A DNA stretch of 43,416 nt from an uncultured Flammeovirgaceae bacterium (GTDB lineage Bacteria > Bacteroidota > Bacteroidia > Cytophagales > Cyclobacteriaceae): NCBI GenBank assembly GCA_937899105.1, contig CALBPF010000090.1:1-43416 (forward strand). Reading direction: 5' to 3'. Shown here piece after piece: positions 1-9,002 of the stretch. Each line of letters opens with the position of its first letter. The first letter of the stretch is position 1. The translations under genes and the position numbers were made by a program. Under the pieces are notes generated by a model. The model did not search any database and was not told where the DNA came from. It was given only the letters and a program-made list of their open reading frames with translations.

Positions 1-1570
1 CCTTGATATCAAACTCATTCTCATGTTCACCGGACCTTTCTACCATGAAATTCTTAAAGAAGCCTAAAGGGGCTGGATTCTTCAAGGCATTCTTAGCTAA
101 GAAGTTGAGAAAAATTCGTTCATCAACAATTGCTTCCGAGATATAAGACTTTAATTGTTCTTCGAGGTCAACGGAGCCATAGACACTGCGGAAATCAAAA
201 AAGATAGTAGACAACATAAGCGCCTTTTCAGCAGGCTCTTTTATCCAGCCGTTGAAATAGTTTCGCCAAACACTTAAAGGCTGACACCATTTAGAATTAG
301 AGGCCATCATATCTGCTGGGCAATTCTCAAATCCTGCCGACTCTAATACCGAATTCACATGAGAGGCCAATTTGATAAAATACCTCTGGACTTTTTCAAA
401 TCTCTCAGATTCAACATCTGCAAAAAGGATCGCATTGTCCTGGTCAGTCCTGATCAGCTGTTCTTCCCTACCTTCACTACCTAAACTCAACCAACAGAAT
501 TGGACAGGTGGCTCACCATATTCATCTTTCATATCTTCCAGTGAAAGTTCAATGGAGCGTCGAATGAGCACATCGTTGATATGAGTTGTTAGTGACGAGG
601 TTAATGTCATTGACACATTTTGCTCAAGATAGAACTGAATAAGGCCATCAGCCCTGTTTCTTAAAACAGCCAGCTCTGATCTTGAGTTGGCCTCTTCCAT
701 AGCATAGGCCAAGGCAACCGGGTGGTTCTGTTGAGCTGCCATAAGATCACGCTCACTCAACATCCCAATAGGGTACCCGTCCTTTGTTATACAGATATGC
801 CTGATCTTACTTTTCAGCATTTGCAGCAGGTAGGAAGACAGCGGCTTACCCACCGGCATGGTCACCACATTTTTAGACATGATCTTTGAAACCGGCGAAC
901 CCAGAACTACTTCTCCGGTACCAACTTTTTTTCTAAAATCCGTATCTGTGACTATACCTACAATTTCATCCCCTGTACAGATCACAACAGAACCAACATT
1001 CTGTTCATTCATGAGCATTGCCACATTTTGAATAGGATCTTCAGGGGCAGCAGCAATTAATGGCCGCTCCGGAGGGGTCAGGGGACGGTTCCAATTGAGT
1101 AATGAGCCAGAATCCTGTAAGGGAATAGATTTGGTCTCAGCGCTGAGTAAGGTTTGCCCTCCGGCCAGGCCGGCAGCAAAGAACAAAGCCACCGAGCTTT
1201 GCTTTTCAAGTAATGGTTTAAACAACGCTATTGGAACTCCATATATCAGGCATTCCTCAGAGCATCTCGCATGAAAAACATAGGGTTTGCCGGTCAGCAT
1301 GGCACGAACACCAAAGAGATCCCCTTCGTCACAGATATCAACTAACGAGATCTGATCATCTTCCTGTCGCTCCAGATGGACAACTCCTTCCTTTACGATG
1401 TACAAGAGCTCCAATTTTTCATCCCCCTGATGAAAAACATAGTCCTCTGCACTAAAATATTTCACCGCCACCGCCTCGCTGAGTATATCCAGATCTGCCT
1501 GTTCAAGTCCATCAAATGGTGGATAGAGCTTCAGAAAATCAGCTACTCGTGAAGCAATCAGGTTAGCCAT
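1..1570 (-). CDS. cNMP-binding / CBS-pair / DUF294 nucleotidyltransferase-like protein (3' end cut by window)
   Basis: The frame is open from an ATG at 1570 to the window edge, giving about 523 residues with no stop. Order seen: an N-terminal cyclic-nucleotide-binding fold (about residues 10-130, with FHQGDEKLELLYIVKEG), two CBS motifs (about 170-290, including VGSVVICTGDEIVGIVTD and IRHICITKDGYPIGMLSERD), then a GlnD-like nucleotidyltransferase core with LGSEGREEQ followed by TDQDNAI, which supply the Gly-Ser and Asp-x-x-Asp metal-site pattern. The following DUF294 C-terminal helical region is truncated; I estimate about 100 residues are missing. This family is often encoded beside acetate symporter/acs genes and is thought to be regulatory; its biochemical reaction is not settled. 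It lies 80 bp downstream of acs on the same strand, so it is probably the last or near-last gene of the acetate operon. Confidence 0.88.
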   Translation of the reverse strand, partial: MANLIASRVADFLKLYPPFDGLEQADLDILSEAVAVKYFSAEDYVFHQGDEKLELLYIVKEGVVHLERQEDDQISLVDICDEGDLFGVRAMLTGKPYVFHARCSEECLIYGVPIALFKPLLEKQSSVALFFAAGLAGGQTLLSAETKSIPLQDSGSLLNWNRPLTPPERPLIAAAPEDPIQNVAMLMNEQNVGSVVICTGDEIVGIVTDTDFRKKVGTGEVVLGSPVSKIMSKNVVTMPVGKPLSSYLLQMLKSKIRHICITKDGYPIGMLSERDLMAAQQNHPVALAYAMEEANSRSELAVLRNRADGLIQFYLEQNVSMTLTSSLTTHINDVLIRRSIELSLEDMKDEYGEPPVQFCWLSLGSEGREEQLIRTDQDNAILFADVESERFEKVQRYFIKLASHVNSVLESAGFENCPADMMASNSKWCQPLSVWRNYFNGWIKEPAEKALMLSTIFFDFRSVYGSVDLEEQLKSYISEAIVDERIFLNFLAKNALKNPAPLGFFKNFMVERSGEHENEFDIK

Positions 1571-1591
1571 GGGTTTGGTTATTAGGTAATG

Positions 1592-1644
1592 GTTATTGAG
1601 TTATCGGGTCGATGGAGTAGCCCATATCCTAATAACTCAATAAC
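1592..1644. repeat. 13-bp inverted repeat between acs and the DUF294 gene
   Basis: GTTATTGAGTTAT at 1592-1604 is the exact reverse complement of ATAACTCAATAAC at 1632-1644, with a 27-bp spacer. It fills most of the 80-bp gap between acs and the downstream cNMP/CBS gene. The arms are AT-rich with no following T-run, so it is not a standard terminator. It could be an mRNA processing or stability hairpin, or a dispersed intergenic repeat. Confidence 0.7.
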
Positions 1645-1650
1645 TGATAA

Positions 1651-3546
1651 CTATCTCGCTCCCTCCATAATCTGATCCACCACTTCAGGGTTTAGAAGAG
1701 TGGATGTATCACCCATATTTCCAGTGTCGGCAGAAGCTATCTTTCTTAAGATTCTCCTCATAATCTTACCTGATCTAGTCTTAGGTAATCCTGGTACAAT
1801 TTGCACTTTATCCGGCTTGGCAATCGGACCAATGATCTTGTTAACAGTCTCCCTGATCTCCTGTATTAGATTCTCTTCAGAACGGCCCTCCATATCGCAA
1901 ATCACATATGCATAAATACCCTGGCCTTTGATATCATGAGGGTAACCCACAACCGCAGATTCAACCACTTTTGGATGCTCGTTGATAGCGTTCTCAACCT
2001 CTGCGGTACCCATTCTATGGCCTGATACATTGATAACATCGTCTACACGTCCAAGAATTCTGTAGTAACCGTCTTCGTCGCGCTTAACTCCGTCTCCGGT
2101 AAAATAATATCCTTTAAAAGATGAAAAATACGTCTGCCTGCACCGCTCATGATCGCCATAAGTAGTACGTAACATGGATGGCCATGGGAATTTCACACAT
2201 AGATTACCTTCTACGCTATTACCTTTTAGCTCGTTACCATCATTATCCAAAATGGCCAGTTGAATTCCAGGCAATGGTAGAGTAGCATAGCTTGGTTTTG
2301 TCGGTGTTACGCCGGCAATTGGTGAAACCATAATACCTCCGGTTTCCGTCTGCCACCAGGTATCAACAATCGGACATCTGCCTTTACCTACGTGGTCGTG
2401 GTACCAGTGCCAGGCCTCTTCATTGATTGGCTCGCCCACAGAGCCAATTACTTTAAGAGAGCTAAGGTCATGTGGTTGAATGGGTTCAGTACCATACGCC
2501 TGCAATGCACGTATGGCGGTCGGCGCCGTATAGAATTGATTGACTTTGTGCTTCTCACAGATCGCCCAAAAACGGCCGGCTTCAGGAAAAGTAGGAACAC
2601 CTTCGAACATTATAGTTGTGGCTCCCGCTAAAAGTGGCCCATAAACAATGTAGCTATGTCCGGTAATCCACCCCACATCTGCGGTACACCAATACACATC
2701 GACCGGAGAATATTGGAAGACATATTGAAATGTATAATAGGTGTAAACCATGTATCCCCCACAAGTATGGACCACTCCTTTTGGCTTTCCAGTAGATCCC
2801 GAGGTATAAAGTATGAACAACATATCTTCAGAATCCATGACCTCTGCTTCATTCACAGCACTTACTCCTTCTATAGCTTCATGCCACCATACATCTCTAC
2901 CTTCTTTCATAGTTACCTCGTCCCCCGTACGATGAAGTACAATGACTTTCTCAATAGTATTGGTATTTTCTAAAGCTTCGTCAACCACTGCCTTAACAGG
3001 TATCTTTTTGTTTCCTCTGAAGTTACCGTCGGAGGTCAATACCATTTTTGCCTCGCAATCATTGATTCTATCTGCCAGAGATGTCGCAGAGAAACCGGCA
3101 AAAACCACAGAATGTACCGCTCCAATACGAGCACATGCCAACATGGCAACTGCAGCCTCTGGCACCATAGGCATATAAATTATAACACGATCTCCCTTTT
3201 GAATGCCTTGAGCTTTCATGGTATTGGCAAACTGACAAACCATCTCATACAACTGTCTATAAGTAATTGTTCGCACTGCCTCTTCAGGATCATTCGGTTC
3301 CCAGATTATTGCAGGCTTGTTACCAAGAACGAATAGATGTCTCTCCAACAAATTTTCCGTAATATTTAGCTTGGAATTGGTAAACCACTTCACATCCGGA
3401 CCTACAAAATCCCATTCCACCACATTATCCCATCTCTGGTGCCAATGAAATGAATCCGCAACCCGGGACCAAAACTCCTCAGGGTTTTGTATGCTCTTAG
3501 AATACTCGTGTATGTATCCACCTAAGGTTTGAATCTTATTACTCAT
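1651..3546 (-). CDS. acs: acetyl-CoA synthetase (AMP-forming)
   Basis: This 631-residue protein has the usual length and layout of Acs, which converts acetate, ATP and CoA to acetyl-CoA, AMP and pyrophosphate in the cytoplasm. Visible signatures are the P-loop-like YTSGSTGKPKGVVHT, the DTWWQTETGG acetate/AMP-binding segment, the hinge region GRVDDVINVSGHRMGTAEVE, and the C-terminal PKTRSGKIMRR, whose lysine (about K594) is the residue acetylated by Pat-type enzymes in this family. The start is an ATG with no better upstream option. The gene follows the receiver gene by 20 bp on the minus strand, in an operon with a porin, symporter and sensor kinase, which fits growth on external acetate. The N-terminal residues 1-20 replace the longer leader of enterobacterial Acs. 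Confidence 0.97.
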   Translation of the reverse strand: MSNKIQTLGGYIHEYSKSIQNPEEFWSRVADSFHWHQRWDNVVEWDFVGPDVKWFTNSKLNITENLLERHLFVLGNKPAIIWEPNDPEEAVRTITYRQLYEMVCQFANTMKAQGIQKGDRVIIYMPMVPEAAVAMLACARIGAVHSVVFAGFSATSLADRINDCEAKMVLTSDGNFRGNKKIPVKAVVDEALENTNTIEKVIVLHRTGDEVTMKEGRDVWWHEAIEGVSAVNEAEVMDSEDMLFILYTSGSTGKPKGVVHTCGGYMVYTYYTFQYVFQYSPVDVYWCTADVGWITGHSYIVYGPLLAGATTIMFEGVPTFPEAGRFWAICEKHKVNQFYTAPTAIRALQAYGTEPIQPHDLSSLKVIGSVGEPINEEAWHWYHDHVGKGRCPIVDTWWQTETGGIMVSPIAGVTPTKPSYATLPLPGIQLAILDNDGNELKGNSVEGNLCVKFPWPSMLRTTYGDHERCRQTYFSSFKGYYFTGDGVKRDEDGYYRILGRVDDVINVSGHRMGTAEVENAINEHPKVVESAVVGYPHDIKGQGIYAYVICDMEGRSEENLIQEIRETVNKIIGPIAKPDKVQIVPGLPKTRSGKIMRRILRKIASADTGNMGDTSTLLNPEVVDQIMEGAR

Positions 3547-3566
3547 AGTTCTACAGGTTAATAGTT

Positions 3567-3926
3567 TTAATTCGCTAATTCATTTACTTTATCCACCAAT
3601 TTTTTGGTAGAAAATGGTTTAGTCATGTAGAAGTCTGCTCCTACCTCATAGCCTTTTTCAAAATCACTTTCCTTGCCTTTAGCCGTGAGAAAAACTACTT
3701 TGATGTTTGCATCCACCTTTTTCTTTATGAATTCACAAACTTCGTAGCCATCCACTTCGGGCATCATGATATCCAGAATCACGACATCGGGAAGTTCGTC
3801 CTGAACGGTCCCCAGCGCTTCAGATCCATCCCTTGCTATGAAAACTTTATAGCCATTTTTTTTCATCAGAAATTCTAATGACATTAAGATATTGGGCTCA
3901 TCATCAACTATTAGTACCTTTTTCAT
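3567..3926 (-). CDS. single-domain response regulator (receiver only)
   Basis: The 119-residue protein is a complete CheY-like receiver and nothing more. The acidic pocket D8/D9, phospho-acceptor D52 (VVILDIMMPE), T81 and K103 (MTKPFS) are all present. It overlaps the 3' end of the upstream hybrid symporter-kinase gene by 4 nt (ATGA), so the pair is almost certainly translated together and is a cognate two-component system. Proteobacterial CrbS/CbrA partners (CrbR/CbrB) carry DNA-binding output domains; this one has none. Its output must therefore go through protein contact, for example with another regulator, or through a phosphorelay. It lies directly upstream of acs. Confidence 0.95.
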   Translation of the reverse strand: MKKVLIVDDEPNILMSLEFLMKKNGYKVFIARDGSEALGTVQDELPDVVILDIMMPEVDGYEVCEFIKKKVDANIKVVFLTAKGKESDFEKGYEVGADFYMTKPFSTKKLVDKVNELAN

Positions 3927-6628
3927 AACTTTAATTTAGGCAAACTAAAAGCGACTACCGCCCCTGATTCCGCACCATTTTCGATCCAAATTGATCCCTC
4001 GTGCTTATCAATAATTTTTTTGCAAATTGTCAAACCTAATCCGGACCCTTCTGGTTTCTTTAGAGTTTGGTTCTTAGCTTGATAAAAGGCCTCAAAGATT
4101 AACTTTTGGCTATCTTTAGGAACCCCGGGACCATTGTCAGATACCGATAGCTCTACAGACCCATTTCTTGTACTGGTAGTAATAGTAATCTCACCGTTGG
4201 AGTTATCACAGAATTTAATTGCGTTGGACATCAGGTTCAATATTACCTGAACAAGTCTGTCACGGTTACCTTTTACAAGAGGCAGTTTTCCATGAAGGTT
4301 TGTACTCAAGGCAATTCCTTTTTCTGAAATCAGTTGCTTCACTTTTCTCACTGATTCGTTCGCTACGTCATTCAAGTGAATGGTACTAAAAGGTATTTCT
4401 AATTTTCCCGATTCTATTTTTTCCAGATCCAGAACCTGATTAATCAGCCGTTCCATGCGCTTAGTTTCCTCAACGATAGTATCGAGAAATTTAGCTCGCT
4501 CCTCTGTTTTCAGATCTTCGTTGTCATTTATTATCTCGGAAAGCGCACGGATTGAGGTAATTGGAGTTCGCATTTCGTGGGTTACCGTCGAGATAAATTC
4601 ATCTTTTAGCTCATCCAGCTTTGTAAGTTCCTTATTTGCCTGTCGCAACTTAACACCTGCGGTTTCAAGTTCTACCGACTTTTTCTTCAGCTCTTTATTA
4701 TCCGTGATGTAGCGTTGTGTTTCCTGAAGAATATTGAATACTTCTTCAAGTTTTATCTCCTCTTCTTTTACCACTGAAGACATTAAAACACGTGCTGAAG
4801 CAGAACCTACGGCGCCCGATAGTAATTTCTCAGCAAAGTTCACGACTCTAAAGTCCGCTTCAATTGTACCTTGCTCAATGGCATTACGATCTGAGAAGCG
4901 CTCAAACGCAAGGTCAGTACGCCTTTTTCCTAAAAACATGGACAGCAGGTTTTTAATATCGGTTATAAAAGCCTGACCTTTCCATACAATGGCGCTCTCG
5001 TAAACCGTAGAGTATTTGAAAATATCAACGAAAACCTCTGCCTGATTAGTTTCTTTGATTGACTGGGAGGTTAACGCGGAAACTCCAACATAGGCGAGCC
5101 CATTGCACAAAATACTCCACATAAATCCTTGAGAAACGTTATTGGAAAAATCTACTCCTAAAAAGGCTTGTGGCTTTAACCAACTCAACCCAAACAAACC
5201 TTCATTTAAGATCGTGGCGTCTATTAATTTAGCATTTACGATGGTAGGAAGAACCAGTGTGAACATCCATACTAAAAACCCAACGGTTAGGCTGGCTATA
5301 GCTCCTTTGTAATTTCCACCTTTCCAGAACATCCCTCCAATAGCTGAAGGTGCAAACTGAGCCACACCTACAAAAGAAATCAGGCCAATTGAAACTAATG
5401 GAAAAGGTTGGCCTATATATTTATAGTACAGATAGGCCAGCATCAGCATAACTACAATCATTAGCTGCCTCCCGCGTAACACTACTTTGTTCAGCTGAGG
5501 ATTGAGTTTTTTGGAAAGGAACTCGCTACGCAAAATGCCCGGGATCATCAAATTGTTACTGATCATTATACTTAAGGCCGATGTCGATACGATAATCATA
5601 CTAGTAGCTGCAGAAAAACCTCCCAGAAATACCAAAAGAGCTAAAAAGGTATTGCCCTGTGCCAAGGGCATAACGAGAACGTACGTATCTGCATCTACTG
5701 AATTTCCAGGAAAAAGAAGGTTCCCTCCCAACGCAATTGGCAGCACAAAAACATTTATCAAAAAGAGGTACAAAGGGAAAAGCCAAATGGCTTTTTTGAG
5801 ATGATTCTCATCATTATTCTCCTTTACTGCAACGTGAAATTGTCTGGGAAGAAGTATGATCGCTAAAAAAGATAATATATTAAGCCAAAACCAATCGCCA
5901 TAACCATCTACGGGGTCTATTGTGATAAGTCTCTCAAAGTATGGTAACTCACTAGACTTGATGAAGATATCTGAAAAACCGTTGAAAAGGCCATAGGTTA
6001 CATAAAATCCAAGTACAACAAATGCAAATAGCTTAAATAAGGACTCAAAGGCCACAACGGTAATGAGGCCGGTATTTTTTTGACTAGCGTCAATTTTCCT
6101 AGAACCAAAAAATATGGTGAATACTGCCAAAATAACCATGAGATAAAAAGCAGAGTCATTAAAGAAAAGTCCTTTCGACCCCGCCACATCGGCGCTGAAT
6201 ATTCTAAAACTACTTGAGATCGCCTTTAACTGTATAGATATATAGGGTATAATAGCCAGAATACAAATGATAGTGGCAAAAGCCCCTAAAAAAAGGCTCT
6301 TCCCGTATCGAGCTGAAATAAAATCGGCTATGGAAGTAATCCGTTGCGCCTTGCAAATCCTGATTATTTTACGCAGAACAAGCCAAAACAAGGGCGCCAT
6401 GAGAATCGGACCCATGTACGTTGTAAGAAAATCGAGGCCTTGATTCGCTGCTCGACCTACACTTCCGTAAAAGGTCCATGCAGTGCAATAAACGGCAAGT
6501 GATAAAGCGTAAATGTAAGGGTTAGAAAGCCATTGCTTATTTGCGTTTTTCTCAGCCCACCCTGCTATGACAAAAAGTAGGCCTAGGTAAGCTGAGGATA
6601 ATATAATTACAACCCATTCAATACCCAT
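3923..6628 (-). CDS. sodium/solute symporter-STAC-histidine kinase fusion (CrbS/CbrA-like)
   Basis: This 901-residue inner-membrane protein begins with an SLC5-type symporter domain (about residues 1-490, roughly 13 hydrophobic segments; AVYCTAWTFYGSVG near the N terminus is typical of the kinase-linked group). A STAC-like segment follows (about 550-640, ADFRVVNFAEKLLSGAVGSA), then a short coiled coil, a HisKA domain with STVTHEMRTP (H684) and a HATPase with NLMSNAIKF, DNGPGVP and GSGLGLTICKK. There is no PAS domain between STAC and HisKA, unlike Vibrio CrbS. By family it is expected to sense acetate or another small solute, or its flux, and to phosphorylate the receiver encoded with a 4-nt overlap downstream. 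The small membrane gene upstream overlaps its start by 11 nt. Confidence 0.95.
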   Translation of the reverse strand: MGIEWVVIILSSAYLGLLFVIAGWAEKNANKQWLSNPYIYALSLAVYCTAWTFYGSVGRAANQGLDFLTTYMGPILMAPLFWLVLRKIIRICKAQRITSIADFISARYGKSLFLGAFATIICILAIIPYISIQLKAISSSFRIFSADVAGSKGLFFNDSAFYLMVILAVFTIFFGSRKIDASQKNTGLITVVAFESLFKLFAFVVLGFYVTYGLFNGFSDIFIKSSELPYFERLITIDPVDGYGDWFWLNILSFLAIILLPRQFHVAVKENNDENHLKKAIWLFPLYLFLINVFVLPIALGGNLLFPGNSVDADTYVLVMPLAQGNTFLALLVFLGGFSAATSMIIVSTSALSIMISNNLMIPGILRSEFLSKKLNPQLNKVVLRGRQLMIVVMLMLAYLYYKYIGQPFPLVSIGLISFVGVAQFAPSAIGGMFWKGGNYKGAIASLTVGFLVWMFTLVLPTIVNAKLIDATILNEGLFGLSWLKPQAFLGVDFSNNVSQGFMWSILCNGLAYVGVSALTSQSIKETNQAEVFVDIFKYSTVYESAIVWKGQAFITDIKNLLSMFLGKRRTDLAFERFSDRNAIEQGTIEADFRVVNFAEKLLSGAVGSASARVLMSSVVKEEEIKLEEVFNILQETQRYITDNKELKKKSVELETAGVKLRQANKELTKLDELKDEFISTVTHEMRTPITSIRALSEIINDNEDLKTEERAKFLDTIVEETKRMERLINQVLDLEKIESGKLEIPFSTIHLNDVANESVRKVKQLISEKGIALSTNLHGKLPLVKGNRDRLVQVILNLMSNAIKFCDNSNGEITITTSTRNGSVELSVSDNGPGVPKDSQKLIFEAFYQAKNQTLKKPEGSGLGLTICKKIIDKHEGSIWIENGAESGAVVAFSLPKLKL

Positions 6629-6830
6629 GTGTATCGTCCGATGTACCTTTTCTGACTACAAGAAAGCCGACCACAATTAGTAAAACCCAAACAAAGGTTA
6701 AATAAATAAGGAATGCGGGAAAACCATAAACCAGAATGGGTTTGTTGGCAATGGCTATAAAAGGATAATGTAATGCCAGAGCGAAGGCAACAAATATCAC
6801 TGTTAAATATGTGACGACTTTCTTGGACAT
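6618..6830 (-). CDS. small two-helix membrane protein (DUF3311-like)
   Basis: The 70-residue protein has two predicted transmembrane helices, about residues 7-27 and 38-60, joined by a short loop with NKPILVYGFPAF. That loop resembles the P-x-L-x-x-G-x-P-x-F pattern of DUF3311 proteins, which are encoded beside SLC5 symporters. I cannot confirm membership without a profile search. The last 11 nt overlap the symporter-kinase start, so the two are probably co-translated. Likely roles are a small subunit or regulator of the kinase-linked or the stand-alone symporter. Confidence 0.75.
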   Translation of the reverse strand: MSKKVVTYLTVIFVAFALALHYPFIAIANKPILVYGFPAFLIYLTFVWVLLIVVGFLVVRKGTSDDTHGY

Positions 6831-6833
6831 AGC

Positions 6834-7016
6834 TTACTTCAAGGTCAGGAACCTTATTTTAAACAGTATTCCTAAAAAGCCAAGTAACATTATTCCAATC
6901 AATAAAGAAGTGACAAATGTCATGTTAAAGGCAGATTCAATAATGAATCTGCCTATTAATGTGACTATTCCATAAATAGTTAGAAAAATAATAGAGGCAT
7001 TTCTATTTAATTTCAT
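6834..7016 (-). CDS. tiny hypothetical membrane protein
   Basis: This 60-residue ORF begins at an ATG 11 bp after the symporter stop and ends 3 bp before the next start. The tight spacing supports a real gene. It has two hydrophobic segments (about residues 8-26 and 33-52) and basic ends (MKLNRN at the start, KIRFLTLK at the end), so both termini may face the cytoplasm. I do not recognise a family. Its position between two SLC5-type genes suggests an accessory role, but that is inference. Confidence 0.6.
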   Translation of the reverse strand: MKLNRNASIIFLTIYGIVTLIGRFIIESAFNMTFVTSLLIGIMLLGFLGILFKIRFLTLK

Positions 7017-7027
7017 ACTCTCGAATT

Positions 7028-8719
7028 CTAGTGATCGTGTGCCTCACCAGCTCCTCGAGGGAACCGGATATTATCGACAATGTCCTGAACATCTTCCGGC
7101 GGTGGCGCAGTAGCATTGCTTACCACTATCGAAACAACAAAGTTTACGACCATGCCAATTGTCCCAAACCCTTCGGGAGAAACTCCAAGCCACCAGTCGG
7201 CAGAAGTGGTTTCACCAAAGAGGTTGAACTTAAAAATAAGCATGTATAGTATGGTAATGGCCAGCCCTGAGATCATTCCAGCGATCGCACCTTCCTTATT
7301 CATACGCTTATAAAATATTCCCAGAATAATCGCCGGGAAGAAAGAGGCGGCCGCCAAACCAAAGGCTAACGCCACTACGGCTGCTACAAAATCCGGAGGA
7401 TTAATACCAAAATAACCAGCGATTACCACCGCTATGACTGCCGCACCTCTGGCAATCCATAGCTCAGACTTGTCTGAGATATCCGGTGCGATCTGCTTTT
7501 TAACCAGATCATGAGAGACCGACGTAGAAATTACTAACAACAGACCCGCTGCTGTAGAAAGCGCCGCGGCCAGACCTCCGGCTGCTACTAACGCAATAAC
7601 CCAATTAGGTAAATTAGCAATCTCAGGATTAGCCAATACCATAATATCGCGATCAATAGTAAGTTCGTTTTGCTCTTTATCAGCTACGTACTGGATCTTG
7701 CCATCATTATTTTTATCATCAAACTTAAGTAAACCGGTTTTCTCCCAGTTACTGAACCAGCTTGGCATTTCAGAGTAGTTTTCGTTACTCACCGTCTCAA
7801 TCAGGTTAGTTCTGGCAAAAGCCGCCACCGCAGGAGCAGTGGTATACAGTATGGCTATAAAAACTAGCGCATAGCCAGCGGATACACGTGCGTCCTTCAC
7901 CTTAGGCACTGTAAAGAATCTAACAATCACGTGTGGAAGACCGGCAGTACCTACCATTAGGGCGAAAGTGATGAAGAATACGTCAATCATCGATTTGCTT
8001 CCACTGGTATAGGCCGCAAAGCCCAGTTCCTCGTGTAATCCATTTAATTTATCCAACAAATAAGTCTCAGATCCTGCTATAGTCGATCCAAAACCAAGTT
8101 GCGGGATTGGATTATTCGTTAACTGTATGGAGATGAAAATAGCAGGTACCATAAAAGCGAATATTAGAATAACATATTGAGCTACTTGGGTATATGTAAT
8201 TCCTTTCATCCCACCCAAAACGGCATAGAAAAATACGATAGCCATTCCAATGTAAACTCCGTTGTTAATGTCAACCTCTAAAAATCGGCTAAATACAACA
8301 CCCACACCTCGCATTTGTCCTGCCACATAGGTAAACGACACAAAGAGTGCGCATATAACGGCTACCGTTCTGGCCGTATTCGAGTAATATCTGTCACCGA
8401 AAAAATCGGGAACAGTAAACTTACCAAATTTTCTTAAGTAGGGAGCCAATAACAAGGCTAACAATACATAACCCCCGGTCCATCCCATGAGATAAACCGC
8501 GCCGTCATATCCTCCAAAGGATATAATCCCAGCCATAGAGATAAAAGAGGCTGCCGACATCCAGTCAGCGGCGGTCGCCATACCATTAGCCAGAGGTGGA
8601 ACACCTCCACCAGCAACGTAGAATTCCTTGGTAGATCCTGCTCGGGACCAGATAGCAATGCCAATGTAGATGGCAAAGGTGATCCCAACAATTATATAAG
8701 TCCAAAGTTGCACATCCAT
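7028..8719 (-). CDS. sodium:solute symporter large subunit, probably for acetate (ActP-like)
   Basis: The 563-residue inner-membrane protein is a member of the SLC5/SSS family with about 13 hydrophobic helices. Family signatures include EFYVAGGGVPPLANGMATAADWMSAASF near residues 30-60, the GLPHVIVRFFTVP segment, and GGLAAALSTAAGLLLVISTSVSHD. A hydrophilic insert at about 315-365, rich in Asp/Glu/Lys (DDKNNDGKIQ), lies between helices, as in other VC_2705-type symporters. The preceding DUF4212 gene ends 5 bp upstream; DUF4212 proteins are the usual small partner of this subgroup. Together with acs and the symporter-kinase it most probably imports acetate or another short carboxylate with Na+. 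Substrate is inferred from context. Confidence 0.92.
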   Translation of the reverse strand: MDVQLWTYIIVGITFAIYIGIAIWSRAGSTKEFYVAGGGVPPLANGMATAADWMSAASFISMAGIISFGGYDGAVYLMGWTGGYVLLALLLAPYLRKFGKFTVPDFFGDRYYSNTARTVAVICALFVSFTYVAGQMRGVGVVFSRFLEVDINNGVYIGMAIVFFYAVLGGMKGITYTQVAQYVILIFAFMVPAIFISIQLTNNPIPQLGFGSTIAGSETYLLDKLNGLHEELGFAAYTSGSKSMIDVFFITFALMVGTAGLPHVIVRFFTVPKVKDARVSAGYALVFIAILYTTAPAVAAFARTNLIETVSNENYSEMPSWFSNWEKTGLLKFDDKNNDGKIQYVADKEQNELTIDRDIMVLANPEIANLPNWVIALVAAGGLAAALSTAAGLLLVISTSVSHDLVKKQIAPDISDKSELWIARGAAVIAVVIAGYFGINPPDFVAAVVALAFGLAAASFFPAIILGIFYKRMNKEGAIAGMISGLAITILYMLIFKFNLFGETTSADWWLGVSPEGFGTIGMVVNFVVSIVVSNATAPPPEDVQDIVDNIRFPRGAGEAHDH

Positions 8720-8724
8720 AATCG

Positions 8725-8985
8725 TTATTCTTTTTCGTCAACATCAAATTCCTTGTCAAGCTTATTCATCCACGATACGTAGACGAAAATAAGCGCAACA
8801 AACACATAGATCGAGCCCTGTTGGGCGAACCAAAATCCAAGGGGAAAGCCTCCAATTTTGATCCCATTCAGCGGTCCGGCCAGAAGAATTCCTGCAACAT
8901 AGGAAACCACGAACCAGATTATCAGCAGTATGGTGAGGAATCTTAGATTCTTCTTCCAATACAGTTTCATTTTTTCTTTATCCAT
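8725..8985 (-). CDS. DUF4212 small subunit of sodium:solute symporter
   Basis: This 86-residue protein has two transmembrane helices (about residues 15-35 and 52-72). Its pattern is that of the DUF4212 family: an N-terminal YWKKNLRF, a loop containing GIKIGGFPLGFWFAQQGS, and the second helix ending VSWMNKLDKEFDV. DUF4212 proteins are annotated as small subunits of solute:sodium symporters and sit directly before the large subunit, as here (5-bp gap). It is the inner-membrane counterpart of YjcH (DUF485) in the E. coli acs-yjcH-actP operon. Confidence 0.92.
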   Translation of the reverse strand: MDKEKMKLYWKKNLRFLTILLIIWFVVSYVAGILLAGPLNGIKIGGFPLGFWFAQQGSIYVFVALIFVYVSWMNKLDKEFDVDEKE

Positions 8986-9002
8986 TTTAGGTCAGTTTAG
9001 GT

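Noticed and set aside
2392..3336. Plus-strand open frames inside acs and many others opposite real genes
   Set aside because: They lie antisense to well-conserved genes and show no family-like sequence or initiation context.
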